Of a stretch of 64,000 nt of DNA, positions 1 through 9,181 are shown in pieces. Position 1 is the stretch's first letter. The number at the start of each line of letters is the position of its first letter. Both the position numbers and the translations under genes were made by a program. Below the pieces are notes generated by a model. That model was not told the DNA's origin, ran no database searches, and was given only the letters and a program-made list of their open reading frames with translations. Origin of the DNA: Pseudomonas sp. CHM02 (GTDB lineage: Bacteria > Pseudomonadota > Gammaproteobacteria > Pseudomonadales > Pseudomonadaceae); contig NZ_JFCA01000011.1 in assembly GCF_000612585.1 (NCBI RefSeq), positions 1 to 64,000 of the forward strand. Reading direction: 5' to 3'.

Positions 1-63
1 ATGTAGAAGTCCATGAATTTAACCGGCACGTTGCTAACGCAACGGTCTGGTACACACGAATTT

Positions 64-179
64 CTTGACGACCATAGAGCATTGGAACCACCTGATCCCA
101 TCCCGAACTCAGCAGTGAAACGATGCATCGCCGATGGTAGTGTGGGGTTTCCCCATGTGAGAGTAGGTCATCGTCAAGA
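64..179 (+). rRNA. rrf: 5S ribosomal RNA
   Basis: The sequence carries the conserved 5S core (GGAACCACCTGATCCCAT, GAACTCAG, and GTGTGGGGTTTCCCCATG followed by GAGAGTAGG). The ends TCTTGACGA and TCGTCAAGA pair to close helix I, which sets the limits to within one or two bases. Bases 1-63 are the tail of the spacer that normally follows 23S rRNA, so the rest of the rRNA operon lies off the left edge. The sequence closely resembles the Pseudomonas 5S type. Confidence 0.95.
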
Positions 180-190
180 TTGAATTCCGA

Positions 191-226
191 AACCCCTGTC
201 TGCGAGCGCAGACAGGGGTTTTGTCG
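191..226 (+). terminator. rRNA operon terminator
   Basis: A GC-rich stem (ACCCCTGTCTGCG paired with CGCAGACAGGGGT) follows 5S by about 12 bases and ends in TTTTG. It is the expected intrinsic terminator of the rRNA operon. Confidence 0.85.
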
Positions 227-312
227 TTTAAGGACCAGGCTATAGCTCCTTTTACGGCTTCACTGGCTCCTCTCAAGTGATAAGCAGCAGCTTGAGGTTG
301 CAGATAAAGATA

Positions 313-345
313 AAAAAGCCAGCACCCGAAATCAGGCGCTGGCTT
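313..345 (-). terminator. terminator of the degenerate receptor gene
   Basis: AAGCCAGC and GCTGGCTT pair around a short loop. Read on the minus strand, the stem is followed by a run of T. It lies about 20 bases beyond the receptor stop and ends that transcription unit facing the rRNA operon. Confidence 0.7.
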
Positions 346-363
346 GGTTTGAACATCGGTGAA

Positions 364-1605
364 TCAGAACTGGTAACTCACCGTCGCGCTGACGTTGCGT
401 TCTTCCCCTAGGTAGCAGAAGTTCAGGCTGGCACAGGACGCCACATAGGTCTCATTGGTGAGGTTGTTGGCGAATTGCCCTTGTTCTCGATCAGGTTGTC
501 CGCAGTACTCACCATCGATTTGGAGTATTTGATATCAGTAAAGGTATAGCTGCCCAAGACTTTGAGGTTGTCGGTCAGTTGCATATGCGCTTCCAGTTCC
601 ACCCCCTGTGAACGAACAGCTCCTACAGCACGATAGAAGTTTTCCTGGGGTAACTTGGTCGCCAGGTTTTCCTGGTCGATGCGAAACCACGACGCCGTAA
701 ACAGATTGTCCGTGCCTGGCGGCTGGTACTTCAAGCCCACCTCCCACTGCGTCCTATCTGTAGGCGCCAGTGGGTTACCTGCGCTGTCTGAATACGAGTT
801 GGGATTGAAGGATTCGGAATAGCTGACGTAGGGCGCCAGGCCGTTATCAAACAGATACAACGCCCCCGCACGCCCGGTGAGCTTGGTGCGTTTATCACTG
901 ATCTGCGTGCCAACCGGCCGGCTCGTCTCGGCGATCCGGTTTTCGTCGGACGTCTCTACCCAGTCCTGGCGTAGCCCCAGGGAAAATCGCCACTTATCCA
1001 TTTCAATCAGGTCTTGCAGATAGACTCCAGTCTGCTCGAGCCGACGCAGATAACTGGTTGGGCCGTAATAGCTGATAGCGGAATTGCCATACACAGGATT
1101 GAATGCATTGATTGGCTGCAGCGATCCGCTCGTCCAGTCCACTACAGTTTTGCGCCGCTGATAATCGGCGCCCATCAACACCATATGTTTAGTCGCCGCA
1201 GTGAAAAACTCGGCCTGCAGCATGTTATCGATAATGAACGCGTGCAGCTTCTCATCGCCTCCCGAGTAATAGCGATTGAGTTCGTTACTGGTCGGTGTGG
1301 TCCAGCCGTAGGCATACACCTGATCCAGCTGCACTTTGGAATCCAGGTGGCGGAAGTTTTGCCGCGCGGTAAACACATCATTGAAGCGATGTTCGAACTG
1401 ATACCCAAAGGATTGTTGATCACGCTTATACCCATCCACCCCCGGCTCGTCCTCGAAGAAATGACTCGAGATCCTCTGGCCATTGCGTTGATGCAGCGCG
1501 CCATCGGCCGGCGTGCCGCTGTGATAACCACCCTCTGGATCCGTAGAGGCCGGTAAAGGCAGATTGAAAGGCTTACTGTCTAAGCCGGGCTCACGGAGAA
1601 AAGCC
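364..1605 (-). pseudogene. TonB-dependent siderophore receptor, remnant
   Basis: This is the C-terminal part of an outer-membrane TonB-dependent ferric-siderophore receptor. Barrel-type motifs are clear (GYQFEHRFNDV, YVSYSESFNPN, RTQWEVGLKY, VGAVRSQGVELEA). The signal peptide, signalling (STN) domain, plug and first strands are absent, because recognisable homology starts only about 30 bases after the fecR stop. Near 470-480 the frame breaks. The frame open from upstream runs to a stop at 423 with a non-conserved tail, whereas the adjacent frame continues FANNLTNETYVASC to a typical C-terminal TVSYQF stop at 364. Residues that normally lie between the NKGN and ANNLTNE motifs are also missing, so the junction looks like an internal deletion of roughly 200 bases (inferred from family layout). 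With neither plug nor export signal it cannot work as a receptor. The intact FecI/FecR genes upstream show what it once partnered. Confidence 0.8.
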
Positions 1606-1636
1606 GTCAAAAATATCGAATGCCAAACTAAAAAAA

Positions 1637-2617
1637 TCAGGCCGACCGCTCCAGGCTCACCCACCAGCGCGTGCGGTAGCGCACCTGCACAGGCAATGTC
1701 TGCGGCAGGATAGCCAGCAATTTGTCGGTGTCCTCCAGACGAAAAACGCCCGACAGCCGTAAGTCTGCGCTATCTGCGGAGCAGCCCAGATAGCCATGCC
1801 GATAACGGCCGACTTCCGAAAGGAAATCCGCAAGTCGCATGTCTCGGGTAACGATCAACCCGTCGACCCAAGCGCCGACATCCATGTTCATCGGTGCAGC
1901 GAGGGTGGCTTGGGTCTGACGTACAAGGTAGTTTTCTCCTGCATGGGCCTGGATCGATAGCCCGTCCGCACCATGCGGTGTATGAATGGCCACGTTACCG
2001 CTGACAACGCTCAAGCGCGTGCAGGCACTGTCTTGGCGCACCGCGAAACGCCCGTCGATGCCTTCAAGCAATCCATGCCGAGTTTTGACCAGCAAGGGCG
2101 CCGACGAGGCACCGCACGTCACCAGGATTTCTCCGCGCACCAGCGTAATCAGTCGTTGCTGTGGATTGAAGTCCAGGTCTACTGCACTGTCGGTATTGAG
2201 TTGCAGGCGAGTGCCATCCGGTAATTGCACGCTGCGACGCTCACCGGTGGCGGTTGTAAGGTCGCTTGTCCAGCGTTGCCAGCCGATCAGGTCTCGGCTT
2301 ATCCAGGCCGCCGAACCTACCAGCACCACACCGGACAGCATCTTCAACGCCTGTCGCCGGCCCAAGCCCTGGGCGCTGGTCTCCAGCGCCAGCCGCGCGC
2401 CGGGAACTGCTGCCAACTGGCCACTCAACTCCTGTTGTAATGCTTGAACCCGTTGCCAGGCCAATTCATGGTCGTGGTGAGCTTCACGCCAGTCTTCACA
2501 TTGTGCGTGCAACCGCCGGTTGGCGCGATTGTTACGCAAGCGCAGCATCCAATTGATGGCCTGTTTGACCACCTGGGGATCAGGCCCGGAGCGCACGGCG
2601 TTATCCAACGGCGTCAT
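1637..2617 (-). CDS. FecR family anti-sigma / sigma regulator
   Basis: 326 aa, full length for a FecR protein. The cytoplasmic N-terminus has the DUF4880-type helix with WMLRL and a later EDWREAHHDHELAWQRVQ motif. One membrane segment (about residues 92-110, LKMLSGVVLVGSAAWIS) leads into the periplasmic FecR domain, with TGERRSVQLPDGTRLQLN and a C-terminal STN-like part. It starts with an ATGA overlap on the sigma-factor stop, so the two are translationally coupled. In this family FecR relays receptor occupancy across the inner membrane to the cognate ECF sigma factor. Here the receptor directly downstream is a remnant, so the input is either lost or supplied by another receptor. Sequence shows the domains; loss of signalling is inference. 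Confidence 0.88.
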   Translation of the reverse strand: MTPLDNAVRSGPDPQVVKQAINWMLRLRNNRANRRLHAQCEDWREAHHDHELAWQRVQALQQELSGQLAAVPGARLALETSAQGLGRRQALKMLSGVVLVGSAAWISRDLIGWQRWTSDLTTATGERRSVQLPDGTRLQLNTDSAVDLDFNPQQRLITLVRGEILVTCGASSAPLLVKTRHGLLEGIDGRFAVRQDSACTRLSVVSGNVAIHTPHGADGLSIQAHAGENYLVRQTQATLAAPMNMDVGAWVDGLIVTRDMRLADFLSEVGRYRHGYLGCSADSADLRLSGVFRLEDTDKLLAILPQTLPVQVRYRTRWWVSLERSA

Positions 2618-3129
2618 GTTTCATAACGCAGAACGTAACAGTGATAGAGCGCCTCGGCGACGTAGCGCTCCACCGACCGCAGTGACACGCCCATTTGCTC
2701 GGCGATCTGTTTGTACGTGAGCCCATCGCACTGGGCCAACAGAAACGCCTTACGCACCTTGGGTTTGAGTCCGTCCAAAAGGCGGGAAATGTCTTCCAGA
2801 AGTTCCAGCACCAGCGCGCGCGCCTCGGCGCCCGGTGCCAATGCTTCGGGCAGGTGGGCAATGGACTCGAGATAAGCGCGTTCGATTTCTTCGCTTCGCC
2901 AGTGGTCGATCACCAGGCCCCGCGCGATAGTGCGCAAAAACGCGCGAGGCGCCTTGAGTTCGAAGCGTTCGGTCTTTTGCAACAGGCGCACAAAGGTGTC
3001 TTGCGCCAGGTCTGCTGCATCGGCGGCGTTGCCCAAGCGACTGCGCAGCCATGTGTTCAGCCAGTTGTGATGAGCGCTGTAAAGCGTCTGCACAACACTT
3101 TCACACGGCGGGTACTCAAAAGATCGCAT
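2614..3129 (-). CDS. FecI-like ECF sigma factor (iron starvation)
   Basis: 171 aa with sigma-70 region 2 (NAADAADLAQDTFVRLLQ, then FLRTIARGLVIDHWR) and region 4 (DGLTYKQIAEQMGVSLRSVERYVAEAL). This is the compact layout of FecI/FpvI/PvdS-type extracytoplasmic-function sigma factors, which direct polymerase to siderophore-receptor genes. The reading frame is open further upstream to 3261. The ATG at 3129 was chosen because family length fits and because a Fur-box-like site lies at 3156-3174, which would fall inside the coding sequence with a longer start. The gene leads the fecI-fecR-receptor operon. Confidence 0.88.
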   Translation of the reverse strand: MRSFEYPPCESVVQTLYSAHHNWLNTWLRSRLGNAADAADLAQDTFVRLLQKTERFELKAPRAFLRTIARGLVIDHWRSEEIERAYLESIAHLPEALAPGAEARALVLELLEDISRLLDGLKPKVRKAFLLAQCDGLTYKQIAEQMGVSLRSVERYVAEALYHCYVLRYET

Positions 3130-3155
3130 GCACACGGGTTCGGCCAGACCCCACA

Positions 3156-3174
3156 AATGATAATTAGTCGCATT
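3156..3174 (-). promoter_or_regulatory. Fur-box-like site upstream of fecI
   Basis: AATGATAATTAGTCGCATT keeps the AATGATAAT core of the Fur consensus (GATAATGATAATCATTATC), with a weaker second half. It lies 27 bases upstream of the chosen fecI start, where Fur repression of an iron-starvation sigma gene is expected. It is a partial match, not proven binding. Confidence 0.5.
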
Positions 3175-3408
3175 GTCTGAAAGCATGAAAGAATTTGCAA
3201 CTCTGAATCGTGCGCGCTTACCGCCGGTCGGTTTCCAACACAAAATTAAGATGAGTCTCACAAATTTCTAAGATTTGCCGCGGCCTGGCCGAAAGCCTGA
3301 CGAGCCATGCGTGCACCGAAATAGAGCGGCCTGAGAGTCCGCCTATCGCGTTACATGGAATGTTCCACTCGGCACGCTCACCCCCCTTTGGCAAAAGAAG
3401 TCGATGAA

Positions 3409-5289
3409 ATGAATCTCAAGTTCAGTCATAAAATTCTGTTGGCCGCGTCAGGCGTCGTGGTTCTAGCCTTCGCGTTATTCACGCTTTACAACGACTACCT
3501 GCAGCGCAGCACCATCAAGCAAAACCTGGAGTCCTCCATCCAGCAATCCGGCGAGCTTACCGCCAGCAGTGTGCAGAACTGGCTTAGTGGTCGGATCCTG
3601 GTACTCGAAAGCCTGGCGCAAAACGTTGCCCACCAGGGCAGCGGTGCAGACCTTCCGGGCCTGGTCGATCAACCTGCCTTCACTGCAAACTTCCAGTTCA
3701 CCTATGTCGGCCAAACCAACGGCGTATTCACGCAGCGCCCGGATGCGAAGATGCCCGACGGCTACGACCCGCGTCAGCGCCCCTGGTACAAGCAAGCCGT
3801 GGCCGCTGACAAAACCATGCTCACCCCGCCCTACATGGCGGCGGTGGGTGGGCAGATCGTGACTATCGCACTGCCGGTGAAAAAGAACGGCGAACTGCTG
3901 GGCGTAGTCGGCGGTGACCTGAGCCTGCAAACCTTGGTGAAGATCATCAACTCGGTGGACTTCGGCGGCATCGGCCATGCGTTCCTGGTCAGTGGCGACG
4001 GACAGGTCATCGTCAGTCCGGACCAAGACCAGGTGATGAAAAACCTCAAGGACATTTACCCCGGCACTCGCGTGCGTATCGAGAAAGTCAGTCAGGATGT
4101 CGTCCTCAATGGCCAGGATCGGATCTTGTCGTTCACCCCTATCAGCGGCTTGCCCGGTGCGGACTGGTACATCGGCCTGTCGATCGACAAAGACAAGGCC
4201 TACGCACCGCTGGGTAAATTCCGTACATCAGCATTGATTGCCATGCTGATTGCCGTGGTGGCGATTGCAGTGCTCTTGAGTCTGTTGATTCAAGTCTTGC
4301 TGCGGCCCCTGACCACCATGGGCGTTGCCATGCAGGACATTGCCCAAGGCGAGGGCGACCTGACCCGCCGCCTGGATGTGACCAGCAAGGACGAATTTGG
4401 CGAAGTAGGCAGTGCGTTCAACCAGTTCGTCGAGCGCATCCACGCGTCCATTTCCGAGGTGTCCTCGGCAACACGCCAAGTGCATGACTTGTCCCAGCGT
4501 GTGATGGCATCGTCCAACGCTTCGATCATCGGCTCCGACGAACAGAGTGCGCGCACCAACAGCGTGGCTGCCGCGATCAACGAACTGGGTGCCGCCACTC
4601 AGGAAATCGCGCGTAATGCTGCCGATGCTTCGCAACACGCCAGCGGCGCCAGCGAACAGGCTGACGATGGGCGCAAGGTGGTTGAGCAAACGATTCTGGC
4701 GATGTCGGAACTGTCACAAAAGATCAGCCTGTCCTGCACCCAGATCGAGACGCTGAACGCCAGCACCGACAACATCGGCCACATCCTTGATGTAATCAAA
4801 GGCATCTCCCAGCAGACCAACCTGCTTGCGCTGAACGCCGCGATCGAAGCCGCCCGTGCCGGGGAAGCCGGCCGTGGGTTTGCCGTGGTCGCCGATGAAG
4901 TGCGTAACCTGGCCCACCGTACGCAGGAGTCGGCCGAGGAGATCCACAAGATGATCACTTCGCTGCAAGTGGGTTCGCGTGAAGCGGTAACCACCATGAA
5001 CGCCAGCCAGACTTCCAGCGAAGAAAGCGTCGAGGTGGCCAACCAGGCCGGTGAGCGATTGATCAGCGTGACGCAACGGATTGTTGAAATCGATGGCATG
5101 AACCAATCGGTCGCTGCCGCTACCGAAGAACAGACTGCCGTGGTGGAAACCCTCAATGTCGACATCAACCAGATCAACCTGTTGAACCAGCAAGGCGTGG
5201 CCAATCTCAACGAAACGTTGAAGGACTGTGACGCGTTGTCCCAACAGGCCAGCCGCTTGAAACAACTGGTCGACAGTTTCAAGATCTGA
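3409..5289 (+). CDS. methyl-accepting chemotaxis protein, dCache_1 ligand domain
   Basis: 626 aa inner-membrane chemoreceptor. TM1 lies at about residues 10-28, a periplasmic double-Cache domain at about 35-265, TM2 at about 273-297, then HAMP and a long cytoplasmic coiled coil with the hairpin tip [20 protein letters not shown] near residue 465. The Cache domain shows R124, W126, Y127 (in QRPWY), Y142 and an Asp in GVVGGDL. This resembles the amino-acid-binding signature of PctA-type receptors, so amino acids are likely ligands (inference). The N-terminus, [15 protein letters not shown], also recalls PctA. An upstream in-frame ATG at 3355 exists; 3409 is preferred because AAAGAAG lies at suitable spacing. 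It is monocistronic, ended by a hairpin at 5302. Confidence 0.9.
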   Translation: MNLKFSHKILLAASGVVVLAFALFTLYNDYLQRSTIKQNLESSIQQSGELTASSVQNWLSGRILVLESLAQNVAHQGSGADLPGLVDQPAFTANFQFTYVGQTNGVFTQRPDAKMPDGYDPRQRPWYKQAVAADKTMLTPPYMAAVGGQIVTIALPVKKNGELLGVVGGDLSLQTLVKIINSVDFGGIGHAFLVSGDGQVIVSPDQDQVMKNLKDIYPGTRVRIEKVSQDVVLNGQDRILSFTPISGLPGADWYIGLSIDKDKAYAPLGKFRTSALIAMLIAVVAIAVLLSLLIQVLLRPLTTMGVAMQDIAQGEGDLTRRLDVTSKDEFGEVGSAFNQFVERIHASISEVSSATRQVHDLSQRVMASSNASIIGSDEQSARTNSVAAAINELGAATQEIARNAADASQHASGASEQADDGRKVVEQTILAMSELSQKISLSCTQIETLNASTDNIGHILDVIKGISQQTNLLALNAAIEAARAGEAGRGFAVVADEVRNLAHRTQESAEEIHKMITSLQVGSREAVTTMNASQTSSEESVEVANQAGERLISVTQRIVEIDGMNQSVAAATEEQTAVVETLNVDINQINLLNQQGVANLNETLKDCDALSQQASRLKQLVDSFKI

Positions 5290-5301
5290 ACCTGAATGAT
5301 G

Positions 5302-5328
5302 AATAGGAGCGAGCCTCTCGCTCCTATT
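5302..5328. terminator. bidirectional hairpin between chemoreceptor and pvfD
   Basis: AATAGGAGCGAG and CTCGCTCCTATT form a perfect 12-bp stem with a 3-base loop. It sits between convergent stop codons (13 bases from the chemoreceptor stop, 3 from the mgoD/pvfD stop) and probably terminates both units. Confidence 0.75.
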
Positions 5329-5330
5329 GT

Positions 5331-5789
5331 TCAGCCAAGCCGTTGGCGCACATTCGCCAATGCACTGTCAGCGAACGTTTGTAAAAACTGCTCAAAGGCG
5401 GCCGGCGCCATTTCGACCGGTTCGCCGATCAGCGTCCAGGTGGCCCTGGCGCCGGCTGATCCAAGTGCTTGCACACGCATTGCCGCCCACAATCGAGCGA
5501 CACCCAACGTGTTGTAGATCGTGGTCCAGGTCATGCACATCGCTTCGTCGTCGCGGCTGTTGAGTTGCTCCACGACGCGATGACCATCGTGAAAAAACTT
5601 GATGCGCAAAGCTCCCACGCCGTCACCGATCATTTCGATGTGCGACAGGGCCGGAATAAAGGCGTCGAAGCCTGCAAAGTGACCCACCAGATCCCACAGT
5701 CGGGCGGCCTCGCAATCGACGGTGACAGAAGCGACTACGGGTGTGCCGGCAGGGTTGCGGATCAATGTGTCGGGTTGCAGCGGTGTCAT
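5331..5789 (-). CDS. mgoD/pvfD: SRPBCC-fold (polyketide cyclase-like) protein, MgoD/PvfD
   Basis: 152 aa small soluble protein of the SRPBCC/Bet v1-like superfamily: N-terminal VVASVTVDCEAARLWDLVGHFAGFDAFIP, a central GALRIKFF strand, a C-terminal helix FEQFLQTFADSALANVRQRL. It is the last gene of the four-gene unit, 20 bases after the NRPS stop, the place of mgoD (P. syringae) and pvfD (P. entomophila). Its exact step is unsettled; a role in late tailoring or release of the signal is inferred from the fold. The start at 5789 rather than 5813 is chosen because AGGA lies 8-9 bases upstream. The family name rests on fold motifs and synteny. Confidence 0.82.
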   Translation of the reverse strand: MTPLQPDTLIRNPAGTPVVASVTVDCEAARLWDLVGHFAGFDAFIPALSHIEMIGDGVGALRIKFFHDGHRVVEQLNSRDDEAMCMTWTTIYNTLGVARLWAAMRVQALGSAGARATWTLIGEPVEMAPAAFEQFLQTFADSALANVRQRLG

Positions 5790-5809
5790 GAGGTTGTCCT
5801 GAAAACAAT

Positions 5810-8800
5810 TCAAAGAAAGTGGATGGTCTTGAGGTAGTCACAGCCCCTTCGCAGCAGCGACGGACTTTTCTCGGGATAGTGAGCGCCCATTTCTTCGACG
5901 CCCCGGCGTGCGTTGTCGCAGCGGATCATGGAGGTATCGCCAATGTCCTCACCCAGCCCCTCCAGGTAAAAGCCCAATACGCCAAACAGCGCGTTTTCGC
6001 GGCTTACCGTTCGCAGTGCTCGTTGCCAATGCGCGACACTGACCCGCTCGAATACATGGCCCGCCCGGCTGAACGCATCGAGATACTGGTCCCAGCTCAA
6101 AGGCTGTGGGTTATGCAGGTTGAATACATTTCGCTGCGCTTCAAAACGGCTGCAGTGGAACGCAACAAAACCAGCAAAGAAGTCCACAGGCATCAGGTCG
6201 AAGTTGACCTCCAACCGCGGCACCAAGCCCAATTGCAGTGAGCCCTTGAGCATCAGCATCAAGCGATTCTTCTGTGGCTGGCAAACCCCGCTGCGACTGT
6301 TGAAACTGATGTTGCCCGGGCGGTGAATGTTCACCCAGGCGCCTTGCTCCACCGCGCGTCCCAGCCAGCGTTCGGCGACCCACTTGGACAAGTTGTAGCC
6401 ATTCTTGATGTAGATCGGCAGGGCGCTCGTCGCAGGCGTTTCGAGGGCATGGCCTTCGGCGTCGATGCCGCTGCATGCCGACAGCGTCGAGATGAAATTG
6501 AGGACTTTCTTGCAGTGCGTCTCACACAGGCGCACGCATTCCAACACCGGGTCGACGTTGTCCTTGGCCAGCGAGGCGTAGTCCATCACGTGATTGACCC
6601 GCGCCGCGTTGTGCACAAGCACACCGTAGTTGCGGGCAAGATGCTCATACGTATCACCCGCCAGGCCCAGGCGTGGCTGGCTGATATCTGCGGCATAGAC
6701 CTGAACCCGGCTCAGGTCCAGGTGTTCAAGACGGTGCTCGTACAATGCCTGGGCGAATCGTGCGATTGCCGGTTGGCCCGGCAGCTCACGCACCAGGCAC
6801 GCCACTTGCGTTGCGCCATTGGCCAGCAGCGCCTCGACGATATGCACACCGATAAAACTGTTGGCGCCTGTCACGATCACTTTGTGTCTATCACCGGCAC
6901 GGTCTGCAGGCAGTACCTGCACAACGTCTTGCCGTTGTGCATCCCGAACCGCCTGGCTGGAAGGCGCATCAGGCAGCGCACCATCCTCCATCAGCAGTGC
7001 GAGGGTACGAATCGTTGGTGTCTCAAAGAAGCGGTTCAAGGGCAGGCTGCGGCCAAACTGCTCGCGAATGCGCAACAGCAGCGTCGACAGCAACAAGGAG
7101 TGCCCGCCGAGATTGAAGAAACTGTCATCAATCGACAGCCCTCCCACAGGCACCTGCAACACCTCACGCCATAACGCCACCAATTGCATTTGCAGAGGTG
7201 TTTGTGCAGCGTGCCCATCGCTATTCAATGTCGGTTGGGCCGGCAACGCCAACAAGGCCAGGCGGTCGACTTTGCCATTACTGGAGCAAGGCAGGCTGGG
7301 GCGTTCGGCCCACCTGTCAGGCTGCAGATAATCAGGCAGCCACTGCCGTGCATACTGCTTCAAATCGTTCAGCGTGGCGCCTGGTTCCGGTTGGGCGACG
7401 ACACCACGAATCCTGCGTTCGGCGTCAATGACCACCGCCACCTGGCGATACAGCCGACTATCGCGCAGACACTGTTCGATCTCCAGAGGCTCGACCCGAA
7501 TTCCGCGGATCTTCACCTGCGCGTCCCGCCGTCCGCCCAGTGCGATACCGTCGGCAGTCCACTTCGCAAGATCGCCGCTGCGATAGGCCCGCAAGGTCTG
7601 CCCACCCGGCAAGGCCAGCGCCACGAAGGGGGCGTCGAGCAACGGCGCTGCATTCAAATACCCCAGGCCTACGCCCGGGCCGACGATGTACAGTTCGCCC
7701 ACCACCTGTTCATCCACCGGTTGCAGGTTATCGTCGAGGATCAGCACCTGGCTGTTGGCGATGGGGCGTCCCAGGTTGCGATTGCTGTCTCCAGGCAGCA
7801 GGGTTCGGTGGGTGACCAGTACCGTAGCTTCGGTGGGACCGTAGAGATTGTGCAGGTGGCATTGGCCTGCCAAACGCTCGATCACGTAGGGCTCGCAGGC
7901 ATCGCCTCCGGTCAACAGGTGCGTCAAGCCCAGGGGCTGATCCAGCGGCAGGATGCTGAGCAACGCCGGTGGCAGGAACGCATGGCTGATGCGCTGTTGG
8001 CGGATCAATTCAACCAATTGCAGCGGATCGCGCCGTTGTGCCTCGCTGGGAATGATCAACTCAGCGCCGGCGATCAGGCTGGGGAAAATGTCCATCAGCG
8101 ATGCATCGAAATTTACCGAGGCGAACTGCAGCACACGACTCTGCTCGCTCAGCGCCATTTGGCTACCGAACCACGCGCTGAAGTGGGCGAGGTTGGCCTG
8201 ACTGAGCAGGACACCCTTTGGCCGTCCCGTAGTGCCCGACGTGAAGAGCACCATGCACGCTGCTTCAAGGTCCACCCGCGGGGGGCGCGACGGTCTGGCA
8301 GTGTCTGGTGGGCCGATGCAGCCCACATCCAGCGAAACAAAGTGTTCACGCAATGGATGGCAGCCGTCATCCAGCAACACGCGGGCACCCGCGCTGTCCA
8401 GCATGGCCTGCTGGCGCTGGGGCGGGTGTTCCGGACCTAGCGGCAGGTACACTGCGCCGCAGCCGAGCACCGCGAGAATGCTGGCGTACAACGCAGTGGA
8501 TTTCTCCAGGCAGACACCGACCACGGCTGGGGCTTCGATGCCCACCAGCAGCGGTTCCAGATGCTGTTGGATGGCCAGGACCTGAACCTGCAGTTGCCGG
8601 TAGGTCATCACGTTGCCCGCAATATTCAGCGCAGGTCGCTCGGCGAAAGTGACAAGGCTGGCCTGTACGCGTTCGATCATCGGCACTTGGGCGGCCTGCA
8701 ACACGGCTGGGTCCGCCGTGCAGTTGAACCGATGCAGATACGCTATTGCCTCCAGTTCCTGCATGCCTTGCTCTGGCCAGCTATTGGCGCAAGACGCTGG

Positions 8801-9181
8801 AGGCAAATACGCTGGGTCGCGTGCGAAACGGCTGATGTGCAGGGCAACCCATTCCGCCAGTACGTGTGTTGCTTGCAGGCGCAGCCGCTGGCCGTTACCA
8901 CTGGGCTCTTCGGCCAGGTCAAGCGCTGCAAGCACGCGCCGGTTACGGTCATATCCGCGCAATTGCACGGTTGGCAATCCATGTTCGGTCAGTGGTCCGA
9001 TACCCAGGCGCAGGCTGATGCGCGGGGCGTCGGCAAGGCGCGTCGGCACCGGCAGGCTGCCGTCGTCGACTACCAGGTCGGCGTTCTTATCACCCGACCC
9101 ATGACCGTACTGTTCCAGCATTCGTTTCACGTTATCCAGGGCCTGGCTGACACCGACCCATCCAATGGTGAGGTATCTCAT
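5810..9181 (-). CDS. mgoA/pvfC: stand-alone NRPS (A-T-reductase), MgoA/PvfC
   Basis: 1123 aa. An unusual N-terminal region of about 165 residues is followed by an adenylation domain (about 170-640; LFTSGTTGRPKGV, YGPTEATV, YRSGDLAKW, SNGKVDR), a carrier domain with the phosphopantetheine site GGHSLLLS (about 690), and a C-terminal thioester-reductase domain (VIVTGANSFIGVHI; later YNLSKWVAE, the SDR Tyr/Lys pair). There is no condensation or thioesterase domain, so the enzyme loads one amino acid and releases it reductively, as in MgoA/PvfC. The specificity positions read approximately D-A-M-F-L-G-L-V-L-K, close to leucine-type codes (my alignment by eye). It is translationally coupled to the N-oxygenase gene by ATGA. 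Known homologues are needed for mangotoxin regulation in P. syringae and virulence in P. entomophila. Confidence 0.92.
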   Translation of the reverse strand: MRYLTIGWVGVSQALDNVKRMLEQYGHGSGDKNADLVVDDGSLPVPTRLADAPRISLRLGIGPLTEHGLPTVQLRGYDRNRRVLAALDLAEEPSGNGQRLRLQATHVLAEWVALHISRFARDPAYLPPASCANSWPEQGMQELEAIAYLHRFNCTADPAVLQAAQVPMIERVQASLVTFAERPALNIAGNVMTYRQLQVQVLAIQQHLEPLLVGIEAPAVVGVCLEKSTALYASILAVLGCGAVYLPLGPEHPPQRQQAMLDSAGARVLLDDGCHPLREHFVSLDVGCIGPPDTARPSRPPRVDLEAACMVLFTSGTTGRPKGVLLSQANLAHFSAWFGSQMALSEQSRVLQFASVNFDASLMDIFPSLIAGAELIIPSEAQRRDPLQLVELIRQQRISHAFLPPALLSILPLDQPLGLTHLLTGGDACEPYVIERLAGQCHLHNLYGPTEATVLVTHRTLLPGDSNRNLGRPIANSQVLILDDNLQPVDEQVVGELYIVGPGVGLGYLNAAPLLDAPFVALALPGGQTLRAYRSGDLAKWTADGIALGGRRDAQVKIRGIRVEPLEIEQCLRDSRLYRQVAVVIDAERRIRGVVAQPEPGATLNDLKQYARQWLPDYLQPDRWAERPSLPCSSNGKVDRLALLALPAQPTLNSDGHAAQTPLQMQLVALWREVLQVPVGGLSIDDSFFNLGGHSLLLSTLLLRIREQFGRSLPLNRFFETPTIRTLALLMEDGALPDAPSSQAVRDAQRQDVVQVLPADRAGDRHKVIVTGANSFIGVHIVEALLANGATQVACLVRELPGQPAIARFAQALYEHRLEHLDLSRVQVYAADISQPRLGLAGDTYEHLARNYGVLVHNAARVNHVMDYASLAKDNVDPVLECVRLCETHCKKVLNFISTLSACSGIDAEGHALETPATSALPIYIKNGYNLSKWVAERWLGRAVEQGAWVNIHRPGNISFNSRSGVCQPQKNRLMLMLKGSLQLGLVPRLEVNFDLMPVDFFAGFVAFHCSRFEAQRNVFNLHNPQPLSWDQYLDAFSRAGHVFERVSVAHWQRALRTVSRENALFGVLGFYLEGLGEDIGDTSMIRCDNARRGVEEMGAHYPEKSPSLLRRGCDYLKTIHFL

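Noticed and set aside
1014..1556. 180-codon plus-strand frame opposite the receptor remnant
   Set aside because: It is antisense to a region with clear TonB-receptor motifs, has no ribosome site and no family pattern.
7184..8440. 418-codon plus-strand frame inside the NRPS gene
   Set aside because: The opposite strand carries intact adenylation and carrier motifs; this frame is a high-GC shadow.
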